64,000 bases of DNA from Candidatus Woesearchaeota archaeon (GTDB lineage Archaea; Nanobdellota; Nanobdellia; Woesearchaeales; JAFGLG01): the NCBI GenBank assembly GCA_016928155.1, contig JAFGLG010000007.1, positions 122,973-186,972 of the forward strand, given 5' to 3'. A model generated the notes under the pieces. That model saw only the letters and a program-made list of their open reading frames with translations, did not search any database and had not been told where the DNA came from. The position numbers were made by a program, and so were the translations under genes. Shown here one piece after another: positions 25,320 to 34,429 of this stretch (position 1 is the first letter of the stretch; the number at the start of each line of letters is the position of its first letter).

Positions 25320-25397
25320 GTGAGAGAAGAGAAAAAAGCTGGCTATTTGGCTTATTTCTCAGCAAATGAATGCTGTATTATGGTGATTACAGATTAA
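25320..25397 (+). CDS. Short upstream open frame overlapping the rnp2 start
   Basis: 25 codons from GTG at 25320. The TATA box AATTTATAAAT (centre about 25293) puts the transcription start right at this GTG. Its TAA stop (25395-25397) overlaps the proposed ATT start of rnp2 (25393), so it could couple translation of the operon. The peptide (MREEKKAGYLAYFSANE...) is unrecognised and may simply be a leader or a decayed gene. Confidence 0.35.
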   Translation: MREEKKAGYLAYFSANECCIMVITD

Positions 25398-25749
25398 AAC
25401 TAAGTTAAAACCAATTTTACCAAGTTTGAGAGAGAAAAAACGCTATCTGGTGTTTGAAATCATCTCAAAAGAGAAAATAAAGGATTTCAGGCAGATAAAA
25501 GAAGATTTCTACACTTCTTTCACTTTCTTTCTAGGCATATTGGGCTTAGGAAAGGCAGGCATATGGATACTTCCGGACAAGTATGACCCGAAAAGCCAGA
25601 AAGGCATCATCAAGGTAAACCATAAATATTCGGATGAGCTGAAATCATGCCTGTGCTTCATCACAAAGATCGGCAGCCAAGAAGTGATTGTCAGAAGCAT
25701 AGGCCTGTCGGGCATACTCAACAAAGCTGAAGCGCTGATAAGAAAATGA
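25393..25749 (+). CDS. rnp2: RNase P protein component 2 (Pop5/Rpp14 family), ATT start proposed
   Basis: 118 aa if started at ATT 25393; 107 aa from TTG 25426. The conserved family N-terminus (KLKPILPSLREKKRYL) begins before the TTG, no ATG, GTG or TTG exists between the upstream in-frame stop and 25426, and GGTGAT (25382-25387) is exactly 5 nt before the ATT. The protein binds RNase P RNA and helps 5' processing of tRNA. The C-terminal GLSGILNKAEALI is typical. First main gene of the proteasome/exosome operon. Confidence 0.88.
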   Translation: MKTKLKPILPSLREKKRYLVFEIISKEKIKDFRQIKEDFYTSFTFFLGILGLGKAGIWILPDKYDPKSQKGIIKVNHKYSDELKSCLCFITKIGSQEVIVRSIGLSGILNKAEALIRK

Positions 25750-25795
25750 GGATTCAACCAAATCAAAAAATAATGTCAAAAGATGAGGTGAAATT

Positions 25796-26521
25796 ATGCA
25801 ACCAATGCAGCATCAGATGATGGGATATGACAGGGCGATCACAATGTTCTCCCCTGACGGAAGGCTCCTTCAGGTAGAGTACGCGAAGAAGACAGTAAGG
25901 CAAGGCAGCACAGCATTAGGCATGGTGTGCAAGGACGGAGTGCTGTTCGTGACAGACAAGAGGATAGTCGATCCGCTCGTCGTGCCTGAATCAGTCGAGA
26001 AGATATTCCAGATAGACGACCATATAGGCGCCACAGCCTCAGGGATACTCTCAGACGCAAGGGTCCTGATAGAGCGGGCGCAGGTGAAGTCACAGCAGCA
26101 TAAGGTTACATACGACTCGCCGATAGACATACTGACAGTTGTCAAGGACATCTGCAGCCTCAAGCAGATATGCACCCAGTCAGGCGGGCTGAGGCCGTTC
26201 GGCGTCTCCACACTGGTCGGGGGCATAGATGCAGTCGGGCCAAGACTGTTCGAGACAGACCCGACAGGGATATATTTCGAATACAAGGCGACAGTCATCG
26301 GGGAGGGCGAGCCTGAGATGGAAGAGATACTCCATAAGGAATACAGCTCAGACCTAACAATAGAAGAGGGCCTGAAGGTCGCGATAGAGGCTTACAAGAA
26401 AGTGATCAAGGGAATAACAGTCGACCGGATAGATGCCGCAATCATCATGGCAAAGGAACCTGTATTCACAAGACTGCCGAGGGACAAGATACAGAAAGTG
26501 TTCGGCGGAAAGAAGAAGTGA
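25796..26521 (+). CDS. psmA: Proteasome alpha subunit
   Basis: 241 aa. The N-terminal gate region GYDRAITMFSPDGRLLQVEYA is the family signature, followed by GSTALGMVCKDGV. It forms the outer rings of the 20S proteasome and gates entry; no catalytic Thr. TGAGGTGAAATT before the ATG is a good ribosome-binding site. The beta subunit is encoded apart, at 8.25 kb. Confidence 0.97.
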   Translation: MQPMQHQMMGYDRAITMFSPDGRLLQVEYAKKTVRQGSTALGMVCKDGVLFVTDKRIVDPLVVPESVEKIFQIDDHIGATASGILSDARVLIERAQVKSQQHKVTYDSPIDILTVVKDICSLKQICTQSGGLRPFGVSTLVGGIDAVGPRLFETDPTGIYFEYKATVIGEGEPEMEEILHKEYSSDLTIEEGLKVAIEAYKKVIKGITVDRIDAAIIMAKEPVFTRLPRDKIQKVFGGKKK

Positions 26522-26526
26522 TCTAA

Positions 26527-27261
26527 ATGGGAAAATCAAGCGGACCAATAACATTCGACCATGAGAAGCTGAAGCACTTCAACCTCGCGAGGCTCAAGAA
26601 GGGAGGGCAGGTCTTTGAGATAGTGATCAATCCGGATGAGGCTATAGATTACAAGAACAGGAAGGTGAAGGACCTCAAGGAAGTCCTCAGGTCAGAGAAC
26701 ATCTTCCATGATGCCAAGAAAGGGATCATGGCATCTGAGACAGCGATGAAGGAGATCTTCGAGACAGAGGACAAGCTCAAGATCGCCGACATGATATTGC
26801 AGGAAGGGGAGATACAGCTGACTGCAGAGCACAGGGAAAAACTAAGAGAGGCGAAGAAGAAGAGGATAATAACACTCATAGCAAGGAATGCATGCGATCC
26901 GAAGACAGGGCACCCTCATCCGCCGCAGAGGATTGAGAACGCGATCGAAGAGGCGAAAGTCAAGTTCAACGAGTTCAAATCTGCCGAAGACCAGGTGAAT
27001 GACGTGGTCAAGCAGATAAGGGCAGTCCTCCCGATCAAGTTCGAGCAGAGGGAGATAGAGATAAGGATACCTCCGAATTTCGCTGCAAAAAGCTATTCTA
27101 TACTGCAGAGGTTCGGGAAGCTCCTCCAGCAGGACTGGAAGAATGACGGGAGCCTGCTCTGCGTCATCGAGATACCGGTCGGCCTCCAGAACGATCTCCT
27201 GGACGAGCTCAATCAGATGACCCATGGAGGGGTAGAGACAAAGATATTAAGATCAAAATGA
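26527..27261 (+). CDS. SBDS ribosome maturation factor
   Basis: 244 aa, all three SBDS domains: the N-terminal FYSH domain (KKGGQVFEIVINPD, LKEVLRSENIFHDAKKG), a central helical domain (RNACDPKTGHPHPPQRIENA) and a C-terminal ferredoxin-like domain. Known role: together with an EF-2-like GTPase it releases aIF6 from the new large ribosomal subunit. The aIF6 gene is also in this window (62019). Five nt after psmA. Confidence 0.97.
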   Translation: MGKSSGPITFDHEKLKHFNLARLKKGGQVFEIVINPDEAIDYKNRKVKDLKEVLRSENIFHDAKKGIMASETAMKEIFETEDKLKIADMILQEGEIQLTAEHREKLREAKKKRIITLIARNACDPKTGHPHPPQRIENAIEEAKVKFNEFKSAEDQVNDVVKQIRAVLPIKFEQREIEIRIPPNFAAKSYSILQRFGKLLQQDWKNDGSLLCVIEIPVGLQNDLLDELNQMTHGGVETKILRSK

Positions 27262-27323
27262 GCCTGGTAAAATGACAAAAGGAACAGGATATCAGGCCAG
27301 AAAACAAACGATTAGGTGATAAA

Positions 27324-28034
27324 ATGGGAACGATATTAGTGAAAGAGAAAAGTGTCGTTGTCCCCGGAGAAGAGCTGGCAGAAGGGATGGATTACCTGCC
27401 TGCGCAAGGGACATACAGACAAGGAGACTTCATAAGAGCCGCAAAACTGGGCCTTGTGAATGTAGACGGAAAGGTGATAAAGCTCATACCTCTTTCAGGG
27501 AGATACCTCCCGAAGAAGGGAGACACAATCATCGGGCAGGTCATTGATATATCCTTCAGCGGATGGAGGCTCGACATAAACTCAGCCTACTCAGCAATGC
27601 TGTCGCTTAAGGATGCCACCTCTGAGTTCATAATAAGGGGGGCAGACCTGACACAGTACTACAACCTGGGCGATTACCTTGTGGCAAAGATAACGAACGT
27701 CACCTCGCAGAAGCTCGTGGACCTGTCGATGAAAGGCCCGGGGCTGAGGAGCGTCAGGGGAGGCCGCATAGTGAAGGTCAACACCAACAAGGTCCCAAGA
27801 GTCATCGGAAAACAGGGATCGATGGTTGTCACAGTCAAGAATGCGACTGATACGAAGATCATCGTCGGCCAGAACGGCCTGGTCTGGGTGATGGGCGAGA
27901 ATCCGAAGATGGAAGCCCTGGCAGTCAACACGATCAAGAAGATCGAGGCAGAAGCCCATATGCCAGGACTGACCGAGAGGATCAAGAATTACCTGGAAGA
28001 AGAAGTCAGGAAGCTCAAAGGTGAATCACAATGA
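27324..28034 (+). CDS. rrp4: Exosome RNA-binding cap protein Rrp4
   Basis: 236 aa: N-terminal domain (KEKSVVVPGEELAEG), S1 domain (GDTIIGQVIDISFSGWRLDI) and KH domain (RVIGKQGSMVVTVKNAT). It caps the Rrp41-Rrp42 hexamer and recruits poly(A)-rich RNA. The stop overlaps the rrp41 start by 4 nt (ATGA). ATTAGGTGATAAA precedes the ATG. Confidence 0.97.
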   Translation: MGTILVKEKSVVVPGEELAEGMDYLPAQGTYRQGDFIRAAKLGLVNVDGKVIKLIPLSGRYLPKKGDTIIGQVIDISFSGWRLDINSAYSAMLSLKDATSEFIIRGADLTQYYNLGDYLVAKITNVTSQKLVDLSMKGPGLRSVRGGRIVKVNTNKVPRVIGKQGSMVVTVKNATDTKIIVGQNGLVWVMGENPKMEALAVNTIKKIEAEAHMPGLTERIKNYLEEEVRKLKGESQ

Positions 28035-28801
28035 CTTACGACAAAAGATATGACGGAAGAGACTGGACCCAGCTGAGGGATATCGAAGCCAAGGCAGGAG
28101 TCATCAAGAAGGCTGACGGCTCAGCATGGTTCAGGATAGGCAAGACCGGGGCATATGCCGCAGTCTACGGCCCAAGAGAATTATACCCTAAGTTCCTGCA
28201 GGACCCTGAGAAAGGAGTCCTGAGATGCAACTACAACATGATGCCATTCTCAGGCGCAGGAGAGAGAGTAAGGCCGGGGCCGAGCAGGAGATCAAAGGAG
28301 ATCTCAATGGTCACAGAGAACGCACTGAGGCCGGTCCTCGACCTCAATGAATTCCCGAATGCAGTTGTTGATGTTTTCATAGAACTGCCCCAGACAGATG
28401 CAGGATCAAGATGTGCGGGCATCTGCGCAGCGGCGATCGCGCTGGCTGACGCCGGGATACCCATGAAGGACCTTGTCGCAGCAGTCGCTGTCGGGAGGGT
28501 AGATGACAAGCTTGTGGTCGACCTGGATTACCAGGAGGAAGCCTATGATAGCGGGCCGACAGCAGACATACCTGTCGCGATGATACCCTCGACAGGCGAG
28601 GTGACGCTTCTCCAGCTTGACGGCGAGATAAAAAAAGAGCAGGTAGTGCAATGCATCGAGCTTGCCAGGGAAGCCATCAAGAACATAAACAGGATACAAA
28701 GGGATGCGCTGAAGGACAAGTACTATTTCGGGGATACCCACGACATGGCGCTAAACGATGATGAAACCCAGGAATTTGAAGGGGGTGATGACAGTGAATA
28801 A
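28031..28801 (+). CDS. rrp41: Exosome catalytic subunit Rrp41
   Basis: 256 aa, RNase PH fold. Phosphorolytic 3'-5' RNA degradation. Conserved basic RNA-binding stretch RCNYNMMPFSGAGERVRPGP and the phosphate-site TDAGSRCAG are present. The catalytic Asp lies in SGPTADIPVAM. The acidic C-terminal tail extends into the start of rrp42. Confidence 0.97.
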   Translation: MTYDKRYDGRDWTQLRDIEAKAGVIKKADGSAWFRIGKTGAYAAVYGPRELYPKFLQDPEKGVLRCNYNMMPFSGAGERVRPGPSRRSKEISMVTENALRPVLDLNEFPNAVVDVFIELPQTDAGSRCAGICAAAIALADAGIPMKDLVAAVAVGRVDDKLVVDLDYQEEAYDSGPTADIPVAMIPSTGEVTLLQLDGEIKKEQVVQCIELAREAIKNINRIQRDALKDKYYFGDTHDMALNDDETQEFEGGDDSE

Positions 28802-29567
28802 GGAACAGAAGAAGCATATCATACAGTCACTCAAACAGGGAGTCAGGCTTGACGGCAGGGATCTTGAGGAATACAGGGAAGTCATAATCGAGACAGGCAT
28901 CTCAGCGACAGCAGAAGGCTCAGCAAGAGTCAAGCTGGGTGAGACTGAAGTGATTGCCGGAGTCAAGATAGGCATCGATAAGCCATTTCCAGACAGGCCG
29001 GATGACGGGATACTCATGGTCAATGCAGAGTTCCTGCCGCTGAGCTCGCCGGATTTCGAGTCAGGCCCTCCAGGGATAGAGTCGATCGAGCTGGCAAGAG
29101 TCGTGGACAGGGGGATCAGGGAGAGCAAGATGATAGACCTGAAGAAGCTGTGCATCAAGCCAGGCGAGAAAGTCTGGGGTGTCATGATAGACATCTGCAC
29201 AGTCAATGTCGACGGCAATCTGCTGGATGCAGCAGGCCTTGCAGCAATGGCGGCAGTGAGGGATGCGAAATTCCCCTCATATGAGAACGACCAGGTAGAC
29301 TACAAGAAGATGACAGAGAAAGGCCTTCCGTACAGCAAGCTTCCGATACCGGTCACAATCTTCAAGGTGGGCAATGTGTTCCTTGTCGATCCCACAGAAG
29401 AAGAAGAGGACCTCTATGATGCGAGGCTCACAGTGACCACAGAAGAGAGCGGACAGCTGTGCGCGCTCCAGAAAGGTGGCGAAGGGCCGCTGTCAGCAGA
29501 TGATGTGAAGAAGATGCTTGAGATGGGTGCATTAAAGGGTGCAGAGCTCAGGGAAAAGCTGGGGTGA
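28794..29567 (+). CDS. rrp42: Exosome non-catalytic subunit Rrp42
   Basis: About 257 aa. RNase PH fold lacking catalytic residues; it alternates with Rrp41 in the hexameric ring. Motifs LKQGVRLDGRDLEEYR and GSARVKLGETEVIAGVK are typical. I prefer GTG 28794, 4 nt after GGTGAT; ATG 28788 overlaps that site and is the alternative. Either start overlaps the end of rrp41, indicating coupled translation. Confidence 0.95.
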   Translation: MNKEQKKHIIQSLKQGVRLDGRDLEEYREVIIETGISATAEGSARVKLGETEVIAGVKIGIDKPFPDRPDDGILMVNAEFLPLSSPDFESGPPGIESIELARVVDRGIRESKMIDLKKLCIKPGEKVWGVMIDICTVNVDGNLLDAAGLAAMAAVRDAKFPSYENDQVDYKKMTEKGLPYSKLPIPVTIFKVGNVFLVDPTEEEEDLYDARLTVTTEESGQLCALQKGGEGPLSADDVKKMLEMGALKGAELREKLG

Positions 29568-29571
29568 AAAT

Positions 29572-29799
29572 ATGCCTGAACAATACTCAAAATACGAGAG
29601 AGCCAGGCTCATTGGCAGCAGGGCACTGCAGATCAGCCAGGGAGCGCCTTTCATGATAAAGATATCAGAGAAAGAGCTTGAGGAGATAGGCTACAACCCG
29701 CTCGAGATCGCAAAGAGGGAATTCGAAGCAGGAGTCCTTCCGATAGAGATCAAGAGAAGCATGCCTAAGCTAGAGACCAAAGAGAAGAAATCCCCATAA
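29572..29799 (+). CDS. rpoK: RNA polymerase subunit K (Rpb6 homologue)
   Basis: 75 aa from ATG 29572, after GGGGTGA. Typical RpoK blocks: YSKYERARLIGSRALQIS, then NPLEIAKREFEAGVLPIEI. It helps assemble and stabilise RNA polymerase. It follows rrp42 by 4 nt, where many archaea instead carry L37Ae and RpoP. Confidence 0.93.
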   Translation: MPEQYSKYERARLIGSRALQISQGAPFMIKISEKELEEIGYNPLEIAKREFEAGVLPIEIKRSMPKLETKEKKSP

Positions 29800-29845
29800 G
29801 AAAATCCTCCGGACAGCATCTGAAGGATGATGGAAGCGGCTCAAG

Positions 29846-30133
29846 ATGAAAGAAGTGACTGAAGAGAAGATGAACAGGGACATCGATGTCACAAAGAGGG
29901 CTCTGGAAAAAGCAAAGATCATTGTTCCAGAGAACTCCCATCTCTTCTCTGTTGCAAAAGACTTCTATGACATGGCAGAACGATACTTCAATGATGCACT
30001 GCACTTCAAAGAGAAAGGCGATTTCGTGAGAGCGGATACAGCGGTGTATTACGCGCATGCATGGCTGGATGCCGGAGCACGGCTCGGTGTATTTGATGTG
30101 CAGCATGATTCAACATTATTCACAGTTGACTAG
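29846..30133 (+). CDS. DUF357 family protein
   Basis: 95 aa, all-helical. Matches the archaeal DUF357 pattern: AKDFYDMAERYFNDALHFKEKGDFVRA (read in parts) and YYAHAWLDAGARLG. Function unknown, but it recurs next to core information genes in archaea. Last gene of the operon; GGATGATGG precedes the ATG. Confidence 0.82.
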   Translation: MKEVTEEKMNRDIDVTKRALEKAKIIVPENSHLFSVAKDFYDMAERYFNDALHFKEKGDFVRADTAVYYAHAWLDAGARLGVFDVQHDSTLFTVD

Positions 30134-30314
30134 GTGTTGGCATCAGATATTCTTCCCATGTCTCATATCCTATATCTCCGAATACAGGCATTTCTCACTC
30201 AAAATTTTTCTCTTATAAGTGAATAAAGCATATCAATGCAACTTATATATGCCCGCATCTGGATTCTATAACACAACTAAAAATAAAAACACCAGGGAGA
30301 ATGAAACTCAGGAT

Positions 30315-32321
30315 ATGTACAAGAGATTATCTCCGGACCATAATATGATCCCCCCTGACCGGATGATGCGGAATGACAACGAATATGAAATCCTGATAAG
30401 CCAGCTCCAGGAGAATGCAAGACATCTCAGGGGCGATGCACTCATCATGACGAGCCTGGCGAAGTCAGGCCATGTCGGCGGATCAATGAGCTCAGCAGAC
30501 ATATTCAATGCACTCTATTCTTTGTTCGCCAGGGTATCTCCTGATGACCCGTGGAATCCAGAAAGGGACAGGGTCGTGATAGGTCCCGGGCATTACAGCG
30601 CCATAGCCTATGCAACACTGGCAAGGTGCGGTTTCTTCCCATTGGATGATGTATACACGGGTTTCAGGAACAGCACACTATTCGATGGCCATGTCAATAT
30701 GCACATCCCCGGGGTCGAATGGAGCACAGGCAATCTCGGCCAGGGATTAAGCGCAGCAGCAGCGATGGCTTATGCGTCAAAGCGCAAAGGAATAGGCAAT
30801 ATGGTCTGGTACATCTCCAGCGACGGCGAATCACAAAAAGGACAGCTTGATGAGGCCAGAAGAGCCGCGTCAAAACTGGGTCTTGACAATCTTGTGGCGA
30901 TTGTCGACTACAATGAGAGGCAGATCATGGGGGATTTCCACAGGATAATGGATGTTGATATCTTCGGGCAGTACACAACAGACGGCTGGGAAGCCATAGG
31001 CTCACGTCAGGAGATAATAGACGGTCATGATTACAGACAGCTGATAGAAGCGCTCGGCAGAGGAAAAGGAACAAGAGGCGGAAGACCGAAGGTGATCATC
31101 GCGAGGACAGTCATGGGGAAAGGATATTCAAGAATAGAAGGGGATTCACGCTGGCACGGCAGTCCGCTCCCTGAATCAGGCGACGGCCCGAATCTTAAAG
31201 AGGCTCTTTCAGAACTCGGCTTGAGCGATGAAGAATACTGCCGCATAAGGGACAGGAGGACAACTAATGACGGCAGGAATGTAATAAAATACAGCATCCC
31301 CAAAAGGCCGCTGCCCAGGCTCATAATAAATTCCGGCAAACCAAGAGTATACCCTGCTGGGGAGAAAAAGAGCCCGAGGGAGGGGTACGGCAATGCACTC
31401 ATGGATCTTGAAGCGCTAAATCCTGGCAAGATAACCGGAATAGACCATGATCTGGGTGGCTCCACACAGATAACAAGGCTGTCTGATGATTCTCTGCTCC
31501 AATTAGGGATTACTGAGCATAACGGAGCGGCATTCGCAGGAGCACTCTCACTCGAAGGATTCCTTGTCTTCCATTCTACATTTGCAAGATTCGGCATAGA
31601 GGAAGTGTTCAACCAGCAGTATCTCAATGCACTGAACAGGACCAATCTAAAAGCTGTATACACCCACATAGGCTCGACAGTGGGGGAAGACGGAGCAACG
31701 CATCACTCAGTCAACTATATAGGGATGATGAGGCAGATACCCTCATTTGAACCGGGTGAGAAAGGTTTCAAGGTCATGATAGCCGCTGATGCGAACCAGG
31801 CTGACAGGATGATCAGGCACATGTCCACAAAAACAGGCAATGACATACTTCTCCTTTCAAGAGAATCCCTACCAATAATAACCGACAAAGGAGGCAAAAC
31901 CTACTATGGGCGGGACTATGTGTTCGAATACGGGAAAGATGACTGGCTGAGGGGAGATGAAGATTCAGCACTCACAATATTCACCTATGGGCATATGGTA
32001 CAGAGGGTGCTTGACGCTGTCAGCGAATTCGCAGATGAAGATATAGCCGTCGTCAACAAGTCATGCCCTCTTGAGAAAGATGAGGAGTCGCTCGGAAAAT
32101 CGCTCAAGACAGGAAAGATACTTGTCGTCGAGGACCATCTTGAGGATACAGGGCTTGCGAGCATCCTGTCAAGGGAATTCTGGACAAGAGGCCTCGCCAG
32201 CGAAAATTTCCATAATATGGGTGTGAAGAGATTCGGCATCAGCGCGCCAGCAGAATCCGCCCTCACATACCATGGCATAAGCACAAAAGACATAAGACTG
32301 AAGATCCAGAGCCTGCTTTAG
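30315..32321 (+). CDS. Transketolase, full-length
   Basis: About 668 aa. The N-terminal half binds thiamine diphosphate (LAKSGHVGGSMSSAD; STGNLGQGLS; SSDGESQKGQLDEA). The second domain has GITEHNGAAFAGAL and HIGSTVGEDGATHHS, and a C-terminal domain follows. It transfers two-carbon units in the non-oxidative pentose phosphate pathway. Many archaea split this enzyme into two genes; here it is fused. Start uncertain: ATG 30315 is homologous in position, the TATA element TTATATAT is at about 30242, and in-frame ATGs at 30219 and 30249 precede it. Confidence 0.9.
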   Translation: MYKRLSPDHNMIPPDRMMRNDNEYEILISQLQENARHLRGDALIMTSLAKSGHVGGSMSSADIFNALYSLFARVSPDDPWNPERDRVVIGPGHYSAIAYATLARCGFFPLDDVYTGFRNSTLFDGHVNMHIPGVEWSTGNLGQGLSAAAAMAYASKRKGIGNMVWYISSDGESQKGQLDEARRAASKLGLDNLVAIVDYNERQIMGDFHRIMDVDIFGQYTTDGWEAIGSRQEIIDGHDYRQLIEALGRGKGTRGGRPKVIIARTVMGKGYSRIEGDSRWHGSPLPESGDGPNLKEALSELGLSDEEYCRIRDRRTTNDGRNVIKYSIPKRPLPRLIINSGKPRVYPAGEKKSPREGYGNALMDLEALNPGKITGIDHDLGGSTQITRLSDDSLLQLGITEHNGAAFAGALSLEGFLVFHSTFARFGIEEVFNQQYLNALNRTNLKAVYTHIGSTVGEDGATHHSVNYIGMMRQIPSFEPGEKGFKVMIAADANQADRMIRHMSTKTGNDILLLSRESLPIITDKGGKTYYGRDYVFEYGKDDWLRGDEDSALTIFTYGHMVQRVLDAVSEFADEDIAVVNKSCPLEKDEESLGKSLKTGKILVVEDHLEDTGLASILSREFWTRGLASENFHNMGVKRFGISAPAESALTYHGISTKDIRLKIQSLL

Positions 32322-32587
32322 CTTTTCTCCCTCTCCAGTCTGAGGAGCTCAATCTCCTTCTTCAGCTCGATATCTGCATCCTTCAGTATCCTGTTCTCTT
32401 TTGTCAGCACAGATTCCATCTTAGACTCGATGTTAGTCAGCATCAGCTCAAATTCCTCCTCTGTCTCGGCCTGCTTCCTAAGCACCTGCCTAATAGCCTC
32501 GAGCAGGACCTGGTTCTGGGAATGCAGCTCTTCCCTGACTGACTCAAACATGATCCTCACCAATTCCTTATGCTCTTCAGTCAACAT
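32318..32587 (-). CDS. Small coiled-coil protein
   Basis: 89 aa, almost entirely helical and highly charged, with heptad Leu/Ile spacing, so probably a coiled coil. ATG 32587 is 4 nt after GAGGTGAT. It follows cbf5 with a 5-nt gap and is presumably co-transcribed. No family recognised. Confidence 0.6.
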   Translation of the reverse strand: MLTEEHKELVRIMFESVREELHSQNQVLLEAIRQVLRKQAETEEEFELMLTNIESKMESVLTKENRILKDADIELKKEIELLRLEREKS

Positions 32588-32592
32588 AACAA

Positions 32593-33567
32593 TCACCTCA
32601 TCATCTTCGGATAGATACCAGGAAGCATGAAAACCTTCTTGACATTCACAGCTCTGCCCTTATCAGCCATCATCTGCCGGGACGAAGCCTGCGCGTCGCC
32701 GAGAGCGACAAGCTCATCCTTCAATGTCATCACTGCGACCATGTCACCTTCCTCAATGCCTGAATCCAGCTGGGCTATCCCCGGGACATTCAGATTGGCG
32801 CCATGGCATAGTGAGTCGACAGTTGAGTCAAGCACAAAGATCTTAGGCAGATGGGAGACCGCCTTTTCGATAGGCTGGATAACATGCTTGATGTACAGAT
32901 CATCCCCCTCTCTGAGATAATGGAATGCATCAGTAAGATCCTGCAGGGTGAACAGGGTAGATTCATCAAAAGGGCCTGCCTTAGACCTTCTCAGCTCGGC
33001 CATATGTGCGCCTGTACCGAGCTCCTTGCCTATATCATGCACGAGCTTCCTTATGTAAGTGCCGGCCTGGGTGCCGACCCTGAAGAGCACGTCCTGCTCC
33101 TTTATCTCTATGACATCCAGATAATAGATATCCCTTTCTCTCAGCTCCCTCTTCACAGCGCTCTTCACAGGAGGCTTCTGCATTATCTTCCCCCTGAACC
33201 TTTCAAGAACCTGCCCCAGTCTTGCCCCATCAACCGGCTTATGCAGGTGCATGAGACATATGTATTCCTTGCCTGCGATGAGCAAGGCCTGAGCTGCCCT
33301 GGTTCCTCTCCCTAATGCAATCGGAAGAACACCTGTGACCTTCGGGTCAAGAGTCCCTGAGTGGCCCGCCTTACTGATGCCGAGTATCTTCTGCACATAA
33401 GCAGAGACCTGATGACTGGTGGGGCCTCTGGGCTTGTCGATATTCACAACGCCATAATTAATGATATCAGAAGCTTTCCTATCCTCCGGCAGGCAGCCGA
33501 ACTTAGGGTCTGTCTTAGCCTTCTTCCTCACAAGAAGTTCTCTCTTTATCTTTTCGAACGGCAACAT
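32593..33567 (-). CDS. cbf5: Cbf5 pseudouridine synthase (H/ACA RNP and tRNA)
   Basis: 324 aa. TruB-family catalytic domain with GHSGTLDPKVTGVLP (catalytic Asp74), KEYICLMHLH and GTYIRKLVHDIG, then a C-terminal PUA domain (about 240-320). Works in H/ACA-guided rRNA pseudouridylation and can modify tRNA position 55. TTTTTATATG (minus strand, about 33617-33626) is the probable promoter. Confidence 0.96.
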   Translation of the reverse strand: MLPFEKIKRELLVRKKAKTDPKFGCLPEDRKASDIINYGVVNIDKPRGPTSHQVSAYVQKILGISKAGHSGTLDPKVTGVLPIALGRGTRAAQALLIAGKEYICLMHLHKPVDGARLGQVLERFRGKIMQKPPVKSAVKRELRERDIYYLDVIEIKEQDVLFRVGTQAGTYIRKLVHDIGKELGTGAHMAELRRSKAGPFDESTLFTLQDLTDAFHYLREGDDLYIKHVIQPIEKAVSHLPKIFVLDSTVDSLCHGANLNVPGIAQLDSGIEEGDMVAVMTLKDELVALGDAQASSRQMMADKGRAVNVKKVFMLPGIYPKMMR

Positions 33568-33767
33568 TTTAGATTCTTTGCACTCTCTATGGGTGTATCC
33601 CCAGAATATACTGTCATATAAAAAGGTTTACATCAAACCATCAGACAGCTTCCGGTGATCCATGCCCGCAAACCAAGCATGCACAGAATCTATAAAAATA
33701 AGATCTATAAGAACACAATGAATAAGAATTAGAACATAAAAAACAGGAACTGAACAACAACCATGGA

Positions 33768-34229
33768 TCATGCAGGTTTCTTATCCCCTGAATCTTCTGC
33801 ACCTTCTGCTTCAGCAGCTTCCCCAGGCTCATTGTCAGACAGCTCAGCTCCAGGCGCCTCTTTTGCAGGAGACTTCTTCTCCTTATTCTCAGCAGGCTTC
33901 TCACTCTTCTTGCCTGCGACCATATCCCTGAGCTTAGCGCCGAATTTCTTCTTCTGCACTTCACTCTTCTCCTCGACAGGAGCGCCGACAAGCTCAACCC
34001 TGACAATGCCCTCGTCATCCTTCTTCGCAAGCACTTTCACATGATGCGGAGGATTCTTAATACCATGCTCCCAGAGCTTCATATTGAGATGCTTGCCAAT
34101 CCTGACATCGTCAGACTTCATATGCTTGCTGATGAACTCCTTCACAGCCTTGACAGCCTTGTTTGTCCTCTTATATCTCTGGACCTTAAGGAATTCTTTC
34201 CTGAGCGGAATATTATACTCTCTTTCCAT
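33768..34229 (-). CDS. rpl31e: Ribosomal protein L31e with a long charged C-terminal extension
   Basis: 153 aa against about 80-95 for the family. The first ~90 residues are standard (NIPLRKEFLKVQRYKRTNKAVKA read in parts; NPPHHVKVLAKKDDEG). Residues from about 92 onward are Lys/Glu/Ala/Pro-rich and then acidic. ATG 34229 was chosen from two tandem ATGs directly after the L39e stop. Last gene of the S19e operon. Confidence 0.94.
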   Translation of the reverse strand: MEREYNIPLRKEFLKVQRYKRTNKAVKAVKEFISKHMKSDDVRIGKHLNMKLWEHGIKNPPHHVKVLAKKDDEGIVRVELVGAPVEEKSEVQKKKFGAKLRDMVAGKKSEKPAENKEKKSPAKEAPGAELSDNEPGEAAEAEGAEDSGDKKPA

Positions 34230-34234
34230 CATGA

Positions 34235-34408
34235 TCACGCTTTTGTCTTAGTCCTTCTCCAGTTCCTCTTCACTTCAGTATGGCGGCCTGGATGGACCCT
34301 CTTGCCTGTACCATAGATCTTGGGCACTGTCCAAAAAGGAGCCCATCTTGTCTGCCTGCCCAGCTTGGCAAGCCTCTGCTTCTTGTTCGGGTGCTTATAT
34401 CTCGCCAT
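34235..34408 (-). CDS. rpl39e: Ribosomal protein L39e
   Basis: 57 aa, Lys/Arg-rich, translated directly from the sequence: starts MARYKHPNKKQRLAKLGRQT, contains APFWTVPKIYGTGKRVHP and ends NWRRTKTKA. This is the typical L39e that lines the peptide exit tunnel. It lies between PDCD5 and L31e, as in many archaea; the stop almost touches the L31e start. Confidence 0.95.
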   Translation of the reverse strand: MARYKHPNKKQRLAKLGRQTRWAPFWTVPKIYGTGKRVHPGRHTEVKRNWRRTKTKA

Positions 34409-34429
34409 TGTCATTCACTTTAACTTCAT

